Shown piece after piece: positions 25,913 to 34,980 of a stretch of DNA of 46,964 nucleotides. The translations under genes and the position numbers were made by a program. The notes beneath the pieces are model-generated. The model was not told where the DNA came from, did not search any database, and saw only the letters and a list, made by a program, of their open reading frames with translations. Source of the DNA: an uncultured Methylocystaceae bacterium (GTDB lineage: Bacteria; Pseudomonadota; Alphaproteobacteria; Rhizobiales; Beijerinckiaceae); the NCBI GenBank assembly GCA_937870755.1, contig CALMZV010000073.1, positions 1 through 46,964 of the forward strand, given 5' to 3'. Within the stretch, counting starts at the first letter, position 1. The number at the start of each line of letters is the position of its first letter.

Positions 25913-27298
25913 ATGGCCGTCGAACGCTGGTCGCCCGAGAGCTGGAGACAACGTCCGATCGTCCAGGTTCCGGCCTATTCCGACGCCGCGGCGCTGGACG
26001 GGGTGGAGCGGGAGCTTGCGGGCTTTCCGCCGCTGGTTTTCGCCGGCGAGGCGCGCAAGCTCAAGCGCGCGCTGGGCAAGGTGGCGGCGGGCGAGGCCTT
26101 CCTGCTGCAGGGCGGCGATTGCGCCGAGAGCTTCAACGAACATTCCGCCGACAACATCCGCGACTTCTTCCGCGTCTTCCTTCAGATGGCGGTGGTGATG
26201 ACGTTCGCCGCGGCCTCGCCGGTGGTGAAGGTCGGCCGCATCGCCGGCCAGTTCGCCAAGCCCCGCTCGTCGGATTTCGAGACGCAGAACGGCGTGCAGC
26301 TGCCGTCCTACCGCGGCGACATCATCAACGACATCGCCTTCGACGCGGCCGCCCGCGAGCCCGACCCGCGCCGGCAGCTGAAGGCCTATCGCCAGTCGGC
26401 GGCGACGCTCAACCTGTTGCGCGCCTTCGCCACCGGCGGCTACGCCAATCTGGAAAACGCCCATCGCTGGATGCTCGGTTTCGTGAAGGACAGCCCGCAG
26501 TCGGATCGCTATCAGGAACTCGCCGACCGCATCACCGAGACGCTCGGCTTCATGCGCGCCATCGGGCTCGATCCGGAGAACCACGTCGAACTGCGCCAGA
26601 CCGACATCTACACCTCGCACGAGGCGCTGCTGCTCGGCTACGAACAGGCGCTCACCCGCATCGATTCCACGACCGGCGATCACTACGCCACCTCCGGCCA
26701 TATGCTGTGGATCGGCGACCGCACGCGCCAGCCCGACCACGCCCATGTGGAATTCGCGCGCGGCGTGAAGAATCCCATCGGCTTCAAGTGCGGCCCCTCG
26801 CTCAAGCCCGAGGGCTTGATCGAGCTTCTCGACATTCTCAACCCGCAGAACGAGGCCGGTCGCATCACGCTCATCTGCCGCTACGGCTCGGACAAGGTGG
26901 GCGACCATCTGCCGGCGCTGGTGCGCGCCGTGCAGCGCGAGGGCCGCTCCGTCGTCTGGTCGGTCGATCCCATGCACGGCAACACGATCACGGCGGGCGG
27001 CTACAAGACGCGGCCGTTCGACCGCATCATGAGCGAAATCCGTTCCTTCTTCGCCATCCACCGCGCGGAGGGAACCTACGCCGGCGGCGTGCATCTGGAG
27101 ATGACGGGCAAGAACGTCACCGAATGCATGGGCGGCGCGCGGGCGATTTCCGAAAGCGACCTGTCGTTTTCCTACGACACCTCGTGCGATCCGCGCCTCA
27201 ACGCCGAGCAGTCCATCGAGGTCGCTTTCCTGGTCGCCGAACTGCTCAAGGCCGAGCGCCAGGAGCGCGGCGTCAGGACGGTCGAAGCGGCGGAGTGA
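25913..27298 (+). CDS. Class II 3-deoxy-7-phosphoheptulonate (DAHP) synthase
   Basis: The enzyme condenses phosphoenolpyruvate and erythrose 4-phosphate, the first step of the shikimate pathway to aromatic amino acids. The 461-residue length and sequence fit the class II (plant/mycobacterial-like) type. Visible signatures are [14 protein letters not shown] (metal-ligand Cys70), [42 protein letters not shown] and [19 protein letters not shown] lies ten bases before ATG 25913. A 16-bp palindrome GGCCGCGCGCGCGGCC lies at about 25878-25893 in the leader. It is a single gene, followed by a REP-like palindrome. Confidence 0.95.
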   Translation: MAVERWSPESWRQRPIVQVPAYSDAAALDGVERELAGFPPLVFAGEARKLKRALGKVAAGEAFLLQGGDCAESFNEHSADNIRDFFRVFLQMAVVMTFAAASPVVKVGRIAGQFAKPRSSDFETQNGVQLPSYRGDIINDIAFDAAAREPDPRRQLKAYRQSAATLNLLRAFATGGYANLENAHRWMLGFVKDSPQSDRYQELADRITETLGFMRAIGLDPENHVELRQTDIYTSHEALLLGYEQALTRIDSTTGDHYATSGHMLWIGDRTRQPDHAHVEFARGVKNPIGFKCGPSLKPEGLIELLDILNPQNEAGRITLICRYGSDKVGDHLPALVRAVQREGRSVVWSVDPMHGNTITAGGYKTRPFDRIMSEIRSFFAIHRAEGTYAGGVHLEMTGKNVTECMGGARAISESDLSFSYDTSCDPRLNAEQSIEVAFLVAELLKAERQERGVRTVEAAE

Positions 27299-27300
27299 TC

Positions 27301-27339
27301 CCGCCTCTCCCTCTCCCGCCTGCTGGGAGAGAGAGGCGG
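27301..27339. repeat. REP-like imperfect palindrome
   Basis: Outer arms CCGCCTCTC/GAGAGGCGG (27301-27309 and 27331-27339) and inner arms TCTCCC/GGGAGA (27312-27317 and 27325-27330) enclose the loop GCCTGCT. It resembles the dispersed CTCTCCC-GC-GGGAGAG elements common in intergenic regions of Proteobacteria. It follows the DAHP synthase stop and could also help terminate transcription or protect mRNA ends. Confidence 0.6.
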
Positions 27340-27433
27340 CGCGGACCGGGCGCGAGGGGCAAGACGCGGCGCGCAAACGCCCGCTTGCGCTCCCGCACGG
27401 GCGTCTTTCGCTGCGCGCGCCTATAAAGGGCGC

Positions 27434-28222
27434 ATGACGACATTTCCCACGCTTTTCGTGTCACACGGCGCGCCCAATCTGGCGATTCACGCCAGCTCGA
27501 CGCGGACCTTTCTCGAAGGCCTGGCGGCGACGCTGCCGCGCCCGGACGCGATCCTCGTCATGAGCGCGCATTTCGAGGCGCACGAACATTTCGTGGTCGC
27601 CAACGAGACGCCCGGCGTCATCTACGATTTCAGCGGGTTCGAGAAGGAACTCTATTCCATGCGCTACGACGCGCCGGGCGCCATGACGCTGGCGGTCGAG
27701 GCGGCGGAACTCGCGCGCAGGGCCGGGTTCAAATCCGCTCCGGCCACGGGGCGCGGCTACGATCATGGCGTGTGGGTTCCGTTGAAACTCGCCTATCCGG
27801 CGGCCGACATTCCGGTCGCGCAGATCGCCATCGCGCGCGGCGCGGACGGCCGCCACCATGCCGCGCTCGGACGCGCGCTCGAACCGTTGCGCCATCGCAA
27901 CGTGCTGATCGTCGGCTCGGGAGCGCTCACCCACAATCTTCAGGCCTATTTCCGCGGCGGCTACGCGAAGGACGCGCCGGCGCCGGACTGGGTGGAGGCT
28001 TTCGGAGACTGGATCCGCGAAAAGGCGGAAGCCGGCGATGCGGACGCCATCGCCGATTACATGACCGCCGCCCCGCACGCGCGCGACAACCATCCCAGCG
28101 ACGAACATTTCCTGCCGCTGCCGTTCGCCATGGGCGCGGCGGGGCCGGGCGCCCGAGGCCAGCGCATTCACGCCGGCCGCGAGAACGGCGTGCTCATGCT
28201 CGACGCCTACCGCTTCGACTGA
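27434..28222 (+). CDS. LigB-type extradiol dioxygenase (DODA/YgiD family)
   Basis: The 262-residue class III extradiol ring-cleavage dioxygenase resembles the DOPA 4,5-dioxygenase/YgiD subfamily. Metal-ligand and acid-base candidates are in FVSHGAP (His11), MSAHFEAH (His46), YDHGVWVPL (His111) and GSGALTHNL (His near 167). Neighbouring segments FSGFEKELYSMRYDAPG and HPSDEHFLPLPFAMGAAG are typical. The natural substrate is not known for most bacterial members. ATG 27434 has AAAGGG just upstream. It is a single gene. Confidence 0.9.
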   Translation: MTTFPTLFVSHGAPNLAIHASSTRTFLEGLAATLPRPDAILVMSAHFEAHEHFVVANETPGVIYDFSGFEKELYSMRYDAPGAMTLAVEAAELARRAGFKSAPATGRGYDHGVWVPLKLAYPAADIPVAQIAIARGADGRHHAALGRALEPLRHRNVLIVGSGALTHNLQAYFRGGYAKDAPAPDWVEAFGDWIREKAEAGDADAIADYMTAAPHARDNHPSDEHFLPLPFAMGAAGPGARGQRIHAGRENGVLMLDAYRFD

Positions 28223-28244
28223 GGCGGGCCGACGGCCGGCGCAT

Positions 28245-28267
28245 CGCTTCCGATTCCGTCGGAAGCG
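28245..28267. terminator. Palindrome between convergent genes
   Basis: A perfect 9-bp stem CGCTTCCGA/TCGGAAGCG (28245-28253 and 28259-28267) has the five-base loop TTCCG. It lies between the convergent ends of the dioxygenase and VOC genes. The flanking AAAAC is on the wrong side for a strong intrinsic terminator of the plus-strand gene, so it may be a repeat element or a weak terminator. Confidence 0.45.
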
Positions 28268-28275
28268 AAAACACC

Positions 28276-28764
28276 CTATGCGCGCGCCGCGTTATAGGCC
28301 TCGATCAGCGTCGCCAGATCGAGCTTCGTCATCGAGAGCATGGCCTGCATCACGCGGCCCGAGCGGGCGGCGTCGACATCCTCCATCATCGTGGCGAGCG
28401 CGCGCGGGACGATCTGCCACGACAGGCCGAACCTGTCTTTCAGCCAACCGCAGGCCCGTTTCTCGCCGCCCTCGCTCAGCCGCTCCCAATAGCGGTCGAT
28501 CTCCTCCTGCGTTCCGCACGAAACGACAAGGGACACCGCCTCCGTGAAGTGGAAGGCCGGGCCGCCGTTGAGCGCGATGAAGCGCCGCCCGTCGAGATCG
28601 AATTCGATCGTCATCACAGCGCCGACCGGCCCCGGACCGCCCTCGCCGTAGCGCGCCACCCGCAGAATGCGCGAGTCGTCGAACACCGACATGTAGAAGC
28701 CGACGGCTTCCTCCGCATTGGCGTCGAACCACAGGCAGGGCGAAATGGCGGGTCCGTCGGTCAT
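28276..28764 (-). CDS. VOC family protein (PhnB/3-demethylubiquinone-9 methyltransferase-like)
   Basis: The 162-residue protein has a PhnB-type vicinal-oxygen-chelate fold: PCLWFDANAEEAVGFYMSVF, then GAVMTIEFDLDGRRFIALNGG, then CGWLKDRFGLSWQIVP. It ends with the family's RVMQAMLSMTKLDLATL-type helix. Substrate and activity are unknown for most members. ATG 28764 is used because the upstream frame holds no family sequence. The AHSA1 gene lies eleven bases upstream, and this pair is often found together in bacteria. Confidence 0.9.
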   Translation of the reverse strand: MTDGPAISPCLWFDANAEEAVGFYMSVFDDSRILRVARYGEGGPGPVGAVMTIEFDLDGRRFIALNGGPAFHFTEAVSLVVSCGTQEEIDRYWERLSEGGEKRACGWLKDRFGLSWQIVPRALATMMEDVDAARSGRVMQAMLSMTKLDLATLIEAYNAARA

Positions 28765-28775
28765 GGATGGATCCC

Positions 28776-29240
28776 TCACATTCTGGCGCAGAGCGCGGCG
28801 AGTTGATCGGCGCAGCGGCCCCAGCCTTCGTGAAATCCCATCTGCTCGTGGGTCGCCCGGTCGGCCGCGCTCCAGTGCAGCGCGCGCGCGGTGTAGCGGG
28901 TTCCTCCATCCTCGTCCGCGAATGTCACTACGCCCGTCATGAACGGCTTCTCGGACGGCTCCCACGCGCGCACGTAGGCGTCGGTGAAGACGATCCGCGC
29001 GTCGGGAACGATGTCGAGATAAACGCCGCGGTTCGAAAATTCCTGGCCCTGCGGGCTGCGCATGACGATGAGGTTGGAGCCGCCGGACCGCACATCCAGC
29101 TCCGCGCGCGTCACGCTCCAGGGTTCCGGCGCGAACCATTGTTTCAGAAGCTCGGCTTCGGTCCAGGCGCGATACAGCCTCGCGCGCGGCGCGGCGATCA
29201 GGCGGGTGAGGATGAGCTCGCGTTCGGCGAGATCGGACAT
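28776..29240 (-). CDS. SRPBCC/AHSA1 domain protein
   Basis: The 154-residue START-like protein of the AHSA1 group shows ELILTRLIAAPRARLYRAWTEAE, then KQWFAPEPWSVTRAELDVRSGG, and the C-terminal HEQMGFHEGWGRCADQLAAL. The fold has a hydrophobic ligand cavity; no ligand is known. ATG 29240 has GAGGAGG upstream. It is probably cotranscribed with the VOC gene downstream. Similar pairs often have an ArsR-type regulator nearby, but none is seen here. Confidence 0.9.
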   Translation of the reverse strand: MSDLAERELILTRLIAAPRARLYRAWTEAELLKQWFAPEPWSVTRAELDVRSGGSNLIVMRSPQGQEFSNRGVYLDIVPDARIVFTDAYVRAWEPSEKPFMTGVVTFADEDGGTRYTARALHWSAADRATHEQMGFHEGWGRCADQLAALCARM

Positions 29241-29356
29241 GGCGTCCTCCTCAGCCCTTGTGGCCGGCCAATCGGGCTTAAATGAGAAACCGCCGCGCTT
29301 AACTTTCCCGCCGCCTTCTGCCACAAGGGCGCCGGTTCTCGTTCGCCGGAATATCC

Positions 29357-30688
29357 ATGACCCCGCCTGTCGTCCGCTTCGCGCCGTCGCCCACCGGGCG
29401 CATTCACATCGGCAATGCGCGGACGGCGCTGTTCAACTACCTCATCGCGCGCAGGCATGGCGGCCGGTTCGTGCTGCGGTTCGACGACACGGATCTGGCC
29501 CGCTCGACCGGGGAATACGCCGCCGGCATCGAGACCGATCTCGCCTGGCTCGGCGTGTGGCCGGACGTCGTCGCCCGCCAGTCGCAGCGCATCGCCCTGT
29601 ATGAGGCTGCGGTCGAAAAGCTGAAATCTGCGAAGCTGTTATACCCGGCCTATGAGACGCAGGGCGAGCTCGACCGGCGCCGCAAGTTGCAGCAGGCGCG
29701 CGGGCTGCCGCCGATCTACGACCGCGCCGCGCTCAAGCTGACGCACGAAGACCGCGCGCGGCTGGAGGCCGAAGGCCGCCGGCCGCACTGGCGCTTGCGC
29801 CTCGATCACAGGGTCGTGCGCTGGACCGATCTGGTGCGCGGCGACAGCCACATCGACTGCGCCTCGCTGTCGGACCCGGTGCTGGTGCGCGAGGACGGCA
29901 CGTTTCTCTACACGCTGCCCTCGGTCGTCGACGACATCGAGATGGGCGTCACGCATGTCATCCGAGGCGAGGACCACGTCACCAACACGGCGGTTCAGAT
30001 CCAGATTTTCGAGGCGCTGGCCGGCGGCGCGCCGGCCTTCGCCCATCACAACCTGCTTGTGGACGCCTCCGGCGGCGGGCTGTCCAAACGCACCGGCGCG
30101 CTGTCCATCTCCTCGTTGCGCGAGAGCGGGGTGGAGGCGCTGGCTGTCGCCGCCGTCGCGGTGCTCACCGGCTCCTCCGATGAGGTGCGCGCCGTCGCTT
30201 CGCTCGACGAGCTGGCGCAGGCCTTCGACCTCGCTCACGTCTCGCGCAACGCAGCGCGGTTCGATCCGGCCGAGCTGAAATCGCTGACGGCGAAAACGCT
30301 GCATCTCCTGACGTTCGCGGCGGTCGAGGCGCGGCTTGCGCCGGGCGACACGGAAGCCTTCTGGAACGCGGTGCGCGGCAATCTCACGACGTTCGCGGAT
30401 GTGGCGCTGTGGCGCGCGGTGGTTGCGGGCGACATCGCGCCCGTGATCGAGGACGCGGATTTCTGCCGCCGCGCCGCCGGCCTGCTGCCGCCCGAGCCGT
30501 GGGACGAGACGACCTGGGCCGCCTGGACCGGCGCGGTGAAGGCCGCCACGGGCGCGAAGGGCCGGGCGCTGTTTCATCCGTTGCGGCTTGCGCTCACGGG
30601 GCAGGAGCAGGGGCCGGAACTGGCGAAACTGCTGCCGCTGATCGGCCGCCTCAGAGCCTTGGAGCGCCTCGGCCGCGCGACGGTTTGA
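29357..30688 (+). CDS. gltX: Glutamate-tRNA ligase
   Basis: This class I aminoacyl-tRNA synthetase of 443 residues charges tRNA with glutamate. [14 protein letters not shown] (HIGH motif at 17-20), [10 protein letters not shown], and the KMSKS-equivalent LSKR at 242-245 are present. The zinc-binding Cys pair of some GluRS is absent (LYPAYET instead). Alphaproteobacteria commonly carry two GltX types, one charging tRNA-Gln for transamidation; which one this is cannot be said here. The last 38 bases overlap the convergent DUF2865 gene. Confidence 0.95.
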   Translation: MTPPVVRFAPSPTGRIHIGNARTALFNYLIARRHGGRFVLRFDDTDLARSTGEYAAGIETDLAWLGVWPDVVARQSQRIALYEAAVEKLKSAKLLYPAYETQGELDRRRKLQQARGLPPIYDRAALKLTHEDRARLEAEGRRPHWRLRLDHRVVRWTDLVRGDSHIDCASLSDPVLVREDGTFLYTLPSVVDDIEMGVTHVIRGEDHVTNTAVQIQIFEALAGGAPAFAHHNLLVDASGGGLSKRTGALSISSLRESGVEALAVAAVAVLTGSSDEVRAVASLDELAQAFDLAHVSRNAARFDPAELKSLTAKTLHLLTFAAVEARLAPGDTEAFWNAVRGNLTTFADVALWRAVVAGDIAPVIEDADFCRRAAGLLPPEPWDETTWAAWTGAVKAATGAKGRALFHPLRLALTGQEQGPELAKLLPLIGRLRALERLGRATV

Positions 30689-31856
30689 CGGAGCCCGGAG
30701 CGACGCTCTCGCGCAAGCCCGCCTCGTCCTCCGGAAGGGCCGCCGGCGGCGGCTCGTCGAGCCCGTCGTCGGTCGCCCGCTTCTGCGCGGCGGCTTCCTC
30801 CGCCCGTTTCTGTTCGAGCAGTTTCTGGGCCGCCCTGGCGTCGAATTTCGTCGCCACCGGCTTGAACCTGGCGCCGGGCCGCGACATTTCCTCGGCCATC
30901 GCCGGCGTGACCGAAATGTCGCCCTTGCGGCCCTCGATCAACTGCTCCGCGCCCGCCAGCGCCTGCGCCCAGCTCCTGTCCTTCGGCTTGCAGGTGCAAC
31001 TGGCGTCGTAGCCGCGTTCGAACTTGAAGGCGTTGGCGAGGTCCGTATAGGCCTCGCCGTCCGCCGAGACGGCCGATTTCATGTCGCCGCCCAGCGAGCG
31101 CGTGTAGATTTTCGCCTCCGCATTGGGGCAGAGCGCCGTGCATTGTTCCTGCAAATCGGCGAGCGAGCCGCGCGAGGCCGAATAGGAGACGGGGAAATAG
31201 CCGCCGTCGCAGGTGCGCACGCAGACCGCGTAGGACCCGCCCCGGCGCGGGCCGCGATCTTCGATCGCCTCCTGCGGCTCGTCGTCGGGAACGTCGGCGG
31301 GCGGATATTCCCGCCGGTCGGAGCCGAACAATTCCTCCAGAATGCCGCGGCGCGCCCGGCAGTGCATGTCGTATTGCTGCTGCAACCGCGCGCGCAGCGA
31401 ACCGCCGCCGGCCGCCGCCTGTTGCAATTGCCCGAGATTGGCCTGCATCCGCGCGATCTGCGCATTCAGCCCGTCGCATTGCGGCGGGCGCGGGGAGCCG
31501 AAGAACAGAAACTGCACGCGGTCGCAGCCGATAGAGCGGGCGTAGGCGGCGGTGCGGTTGAGTTCGGCGGCCTGTTTCTGGGCGGCCGCGGAAAAGCGCG
31601 CGACGCTCGGATCGCGCCCGGCGGAGGTGATCTGGAGAGCCAGACGGTTGCAGTCGATCGTCTGGGCGGCGGCGTCGCCCACGCTCGCGCCCAAGATCGC
31701 GACGGTTGCGCCCAAGAGAGCGACGCGCACGCGCAAGTTCGCGACGGTTGCGCCCAAGAGAGCGACGCGCGCGCGCAAGTTCGCGACGGCGCGCGCCAGC
31801 CCACGCCTCGCGCGCGCGACAACTCCTGATCTGCGGGTTGCATTTTCCGCCTTCAA
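30651..31856 (-). CDS. DUF2865 secreted protein with repeat-expanded N-terminus
   Basis: The 401-residue protein contains the DUF2865 domain, rich in Cys. Visible segments are [14 protein letters not shown], then [49 protein letters not shown], and [20 protein letters not shown]. The export signal seems to end at GDAAAQT (about residue 65). It is preceded by tandem 14-residue repeats ([14 protein letters not shown]), which make the N-region unusually long. The tail is Lys/Arg/Ala/Glu-rich and disordered. Function is unknown; it is a rhizobial envelope protein by family distribution. Its 3' end overlaps gltX by 38 bases. Confidence 0.85.
   Translation of the reverse strand: MKAENATRRSGVVARARRGLARAVANLRARVALLGATVANLRVRVALLGATVAILGASVGDAAAQTIDCNRLALQITSAGRDPSVARFSAAAQKQAAELNRTAAYARSIGCDRVQFLFFGSPRPPQCDGLNAQIARMQANLGQLQQAAAGGGSLRARLQQQYDMHCRARRGILEELFGSDRREYPPADVPDDEPQEAIEDRGPRRGGSYAVCVRTCDGGYFPVSYSASRGSLADLQEQCTALCPNAEAKIYTRSLGGDMKSAVSADGEAYTDLANAFKFERGYDASCTCKPKDRSWAQALAGAEQLIEGRKGDISVTPAMAEEMSRPGARFKPVATKFDARAAQKLLEQKRAEEAAAQKRATDDGLDEPPPAALPEDEAGLRESVAPGSVKPSRGRGAPRL
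31699..31782 (-). repeat. 42-bp tandem repeat, two near-identical copies plus partials
   Basis: Copies at 31699-31740 and 31741-31782 differ by one base; partial copies flank both sides. The period of 42 bp keeps the reading frame and encodes 14 residues in the signal region of the DUF2865 protein. Confidence 0.85.
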
Positions 31857-31997
31857 CTACCCGGTCCTGCTCGACGAATCTCTTGTGCGGGGCGATTGTG
31901 GCGCGCCGGCGACCGCGGGGCGGCGCGCCGGCGATTCCCCTTTTTGCGTGCGGGAATCGTTCCCATATCCGGGCGCGACCCGCAACGGAGATCGACG

Positions 31998-32516
31998 ATG
32001 TATCAACTCAGCAGGATCGGACTGGCCGCTTTCGCCGGGCTGGCGCTGGCGGCCCCCGCGCTGGCCGACGACGGGCCCGATCTCATCTTCCGCAAGTCGA
32101 TCACGTTCAAATTGCTGACGCCGAACGACAAGCTCGCCACCTACGCCATCGACGATCCGGTGGTCGAGAACGTCGTCTGCCATTACACGGCCGCCGAGAA
32201 AGGCGGGCTTTCGGGCCTCGTGGGCGTGGCCGAACAGACATCCGACGTATCCATCGCCTGCCGGCAATACGGGCCGATCCGCTTCAAGGAGAAATTCGAC
32301 CAGGGCGACGTGGTGTTCACGGAGCGGCGGTCGCTGCTGTTCAAGCGCATGCAGATCGTGCGCGGCTGCGACGCCAAGCGGAACGTGCTGGTCTACATGG
32401 TCTATTCGGACAAGCTGATAGACGGCTCGCCCAAGAACTCGACCTCGGCCGTGCCGATCCAGCCGTGGGGAGCGTCCGGCGAACCGCCCAGGTGCGGGGA
32501 ATTCACGAAAGGGTGA
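31998..32516 (+). CDS. creA: CreA family periplasmic protein
   Basis: The 172-residue protein has a signal peptide (about 1-23, ending APALADD) and a CreA domain that closely follows the E. coli protein pattern. Segments are DLIFRKSITFKLLTPNDKL, ATYAIDDPVVENVVCHYTAA, then EQTSDVSIACRQYGPIRF, EVVFTERR-like FTERRSLLFKRMQIVRGCDA and VLVYMVYSDKLIDGSPKNST. CreA has no well-established function. GGAG lies seven bases before ATG 31998. It is divergent from the DUF2865 gene and convergent with a small secreted-protein gene, three bases apart. Confidence 0.93.
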   Translation: MYQLSRIGLAAFAGLALAAPALADDGPDLIFRKSITFKLLTPNDKLATYAIDDPVVENVVCHYTAAEKGGLSGLVGVAEQTSDVSIACRQYGPIRFKEKFDQGDVVFTERRSLLFKRMQIVRGCDAKRNVLVYMVYSDKLIDGSPKNSTSAVPIQPWGASGEPPRCGEFTKG

Positions 32517-32519
32517 GGC

Positions 32520-32861
32520 TCAGTCCGCGCAGCTGACGATGACGGCGCCGGCGCGCACGCCGGTCGGCGTTTCGCCGGTCCTGGCGGCCAGAATGGTGGC
32601 GGTGACGTCGTCGGCCTTGCCGTAGGCGATCGCCGCGCCCAGCCCATGCGCCTCGCACCAGGCGTCGGCCACCACACGGCCGCAGGACTTGCCGCTCGTG
32701 AGGCAATCGGTGATGCCGTAGCCTTCCGTTTCATCGATGACGAACGTGTTGCGGCTGGCGGCCGAGGCGGTGGAATGGGCGGCCACCGCGACGAGTAGAC
32801 CGGCCAGCAACGGCAGGACGATGCGGGGCGCGAGGCCGTGCTCGAATTCGATGAACGTCAT
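32520..32861 (-). CDS. Small secreted protein of unknown function
   Basis: The 113-residue protein has an N-terminal hydrophobic signal or anchor (about residues 13-35, LPLLAGLLVAVAAHSTASA). A short domain with four Cys follows (ITDCLTSGKSCGRVVADAWC, VSCAD), then YGKADDVTATI. I use ATG 32861; a TTG at 32900 would add thirteen residues. Neither has a clear ribosome-binding site. No named family is recognised. It ends three bases from creA, tail to tail. Confidence 0.75.
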   Translation of the reverse strand: MTFIEFEHGLAPRIVLPLLAGLLVAVAAHSTASAASRNTFVIDETEGYGITDCLTSGKSCGRVVADAWCEAHGLGAAIAYGKADDVTATILAARTGETPTGVRAGAVIVSCAD

Positions 32862-32985
32862 GAACGATCCGCTGGGCAAAACGCGTGCGATGGCCGTCAA
32901 TCTGCCGTCAACGCGGTGAAAAAACCTTTAACGGCGGGCCATTGCGCGAGGCTTTCCGCCTTGACGCGAGGGGCCGGTCCGGCGC

Positions 32986-33042
32986 ATGGTTCGCCTCATG
33001 ACGCGCCGCCGCTGCATCCGCACGAGCATTATTGTCCGCTAG
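32986..33042 (+). other. Possible leader peptide ORF upstream of cysS
   Basis: An 18-codon frame beginning ATG GTT CGC encodes [18 protein letters not shown] and stops at TAG 33042, 73 bases before cysS. It contains one Cys codon within an Arg run. No clear ribosome-binding site is seen, so translation is unproven. A hairpin over the cysS ribosome-binding site follows it. Confidence 0.2.
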
Positions 33043-33083
33043 CTCACCCGCTGGCTGGAGCCGTCATGCTTTCCTGAAGTTCG

Positions 33084-33114
33084 ATGGTCCCGGCCGGCAG
33101 GCCACAAGGACCGT
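33084..33114 (+). promoter_or_regulatory. Possible hairpin covering the cysS ribosome-binding site
   Basis: ATGGTCC (33084-33090) can pair with GGACCGT (33108-33114), one G-U pair included, around an inner GGCC/GGCC stem (33092-33095, 33100-33103). The 3' arm covers most of AAGGA at 33106-33110, six to ten bases before ATG 33116. Folding would hinder cysS translation; this is predicted by eye only. Confidence 0.3.
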
Positions 33115-33115
33115 T

Positions 33116-34498
33116 ATGTCGAGCCTGAAACTCTACAACACGCTCACGCGCACGAAAGAGCCGTTCCATCCGGCCGACGAGACAAACGTGCGCATGTATG
33201 TGTGCGGGCCGACGGTTTACGACCACGCCCATATCGGCAACGCGCGCCCCGTCATCGTGTTCGACGTGCTGTTTCGCCTGCTGCGCCACATCTACGGCGA
33301 GGCGCATGTGAAATATGTCCGCAACATCACGGACGTGGACGACAAGATCAACGCGCGCGCGGCCGAGCGGGGCGTATCCATCCGCGACCTGACCGAGGAG
33401 ACGAACCGCGTCTTCCAGGCGGACGTGGCGGCGCTCGGCTGCCTGCCGCCGACCGTGCAGCCGCGCGCGACCGAACACATCGTCCCGATGATCGAGATGA
33501 TCGAGCGGTTGATCGCCAACGGCCATGCCTATGCCGCCGACGGGCACGTGCTGTTCTCGGTGCCGTCGATGGCGGACTACGGCCGCCTGTCGCGCCGCCC
33601 GCTCGACGAGATGATCGCCGGCGCGCGCGTGGACGTGGCCTCCTACAAGAAGGACGAGATGGATTTCGTCCTCTGGAAACCCTCGAAGGACGACGAGCCC
33701 GGCTGGCATAGTCCGTGGGGCAGGGGCCGGCCCGGCTGGCACATCGAATGCAGCGCCATGAGCTGGAAACATCTCGGCGAAACGTTCGACATCCACGGCG
33801 GCGGCATCGACCTGGTGTTTCCCCATCACGAAAACGAAATCGCCCAGTCGCGCTGCGCCTTCGGCCACGGCGTGATGGCGCGCTATTGGATGCACAACGG
33901 CTTCCTGCAGGTGGAAGGCGAGAAAATGTCCAAGAGCCTGGGCAATTTCATCACCATCCACGATCTGCTGCACACGGAGAAGTTCGGCGGGCGCAAATGG
34001 CCGGGCGAAGTGCTGCGCCTCGCGATGCTGCGCACGCATTACCGCCAGCCGATCGACTGGACCGTGAAGGCGCTGGAGGAGGCGGAGAGGGCGCTCCTGG
34101 CATGGCACGACGCAGACCATTTCGATGAAGTCGCGCCGTCGCTCACGCCGCCGGAACAACTGCTTCACGCGCTCTCGGACGATCTCAATGTCGCCGAAGC
34201 GATCAGCGTGCTCCACGCCTTGCGCAAAACAGGCCAGATGAGCGCGCTCAAGAGCGGACTGTCGCTGCTCGGGCTTTACGATGCGACGCTCTGCCTTTCG
34301 GTGCGGTCGTTCGACCCTGCAAGCGATCTCACGCCTGAGAGCAGGGTAAAAATCGAGAACTGGATCGACGCCCGCCTCGCCGCCCGCGCCGCTAAAAACT
34401 GGGCGGAATCCGACCGCATCCGCGACGAACTCGCGAGCATGGGCGTCGCGCTGAAGGACAACAAGGACGGCACGACGACATGGGAGGTGAAGCGGTGA
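33116..34498 (+). CDS. cysS: Cysteine-tRNA ligase
   Basis: The 460-residue class I synthetase charges tRNA-Cys. [18 protein letters not shown] carries the zinc Cys30 and HIGH motif (39-42). Later come [32 protein letters not shown] (zinc His/Cys/Glu ligands) and [10 protein letters not shown] (KMSKS). The C-terminal DALR-like helical part with [14 protein letters not shown] follows. ATG 33116 is preceded by AAGGA. The GNAT gene starts inside its stop codon (GTGA), and cimA follows, so all three are likely coupled. Confidence 0.96.
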   Translation: MSSLKLYNTLTRTKEPFHPADETNVRMYVCGPTVYDHAHIGNARPVIVFDVLFRLLRHIYGEAHVKYVRNITDVDDKINARAAERGVSIRDLTEETNRVFQADVAALGCLPPTVQPRATEHIVPMIEMIERLIANGHAYAADGHVLFSVPSMADYGRLSRRPLDEMIAGARVDVASYKKDEMDFVLWKPSKDDEPGWHSPWGRGRPGWHIECSAMSWKHLGETFDIHGGGIDLVFPHHENEIAQSRCAFGHGVMARYWMHNGFLQVEGEKMSKSLGNFITIHDLLHTEKFGGRKWPGEVLRLAMLRTHYRQPIDWTVKALEEAERALLAWHDADHFDEVAPSLTPPEQLLHALSDDLNVAEAISVLHALRKTGQMSALKSGLSLLGLYDATLCLSVRSFDPASDLTPESRVKIENWIDARLAARAAKNWAESDRIRDELASMGVALKDNKDGTTTWEVKR

Positions 34499-34980
34499 GC
34501 GTCTCGCTCCGCCCCTTCCTGCCGGCCGACGGGCCGCCGCTCGCGCGGCTGTTCCGCGAGAGCGTCGAGATTCTCGCCGAGGATGATTACAGCGAGGCGC
34601 AGCGCGTCGCGTGGTCGTCCGCCGCCGACGATCTGCCGCGCTTCATCGAGCGGCTGGCGCAAAGCCTCACGCTGGTGGCCGCGCGCGACGGCGCCATGGC
34701 CGGTTTCGCCTCGCTCGCCGGCGACAGGATCGACATGCTCTATGTGCATCCCGAACATGCCGGACAGGGCGTGGCGACCGCGCTGGTCGACGCGCTGGAA
34801 CGGCTTGCGAGCGCGCGCAACCTGCCCGCGCTGACGACGGATGCGAGCGACACGGCGCGCGATTTCTTCGCCGCGCGCGGCTATGTCGCCATGCAGCGCA
34901 ACAGCGTGAGCCTGCATGGCGAATGGCTCGCCAACACCACGATGAAGAAACAACTGACACCCGCCGGAGCGACCCGATAA
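34495..34980 (+). CDS. GNAT family N-acetyltransferase
   Basis: The 161-residue protein carries a GNAT domain: [20 protein letters not shown], then [35 protein letters not shown] (acetyl-CoA binding motif A, Q/RxxGxG-like) and [21 protein letters not shown] 34495 overlaps the cysS stop by four bases and has GGAGG seven bases upstream; ATG 34480 is an alternative start. Substrate is unknown. The last base of its TAA is the first base of the cimA ATG. Confidence 0.9.
   Translation: MSVSLRPFLPADGPPLARLFRESVEILAEDDYSEAQRVAWSSAADDLPRFIERLAQSLTLVAARDGAMAGFASLAGDRIDMLYVHPEHAGQGVATALVDALERLASARNLPALTTDASDTARDFFAARGYVAMQRNSVSLHGEWLANTTMKKQLTPAGATR

Noticed and set aside
24580-27426. A 948-codon plus-strand frame
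   Set aside because: It is an out-of-frame reading across tspO, the acyltransferase and DAHP synthase, with no family match and a biased Arg/His/Gln composition.
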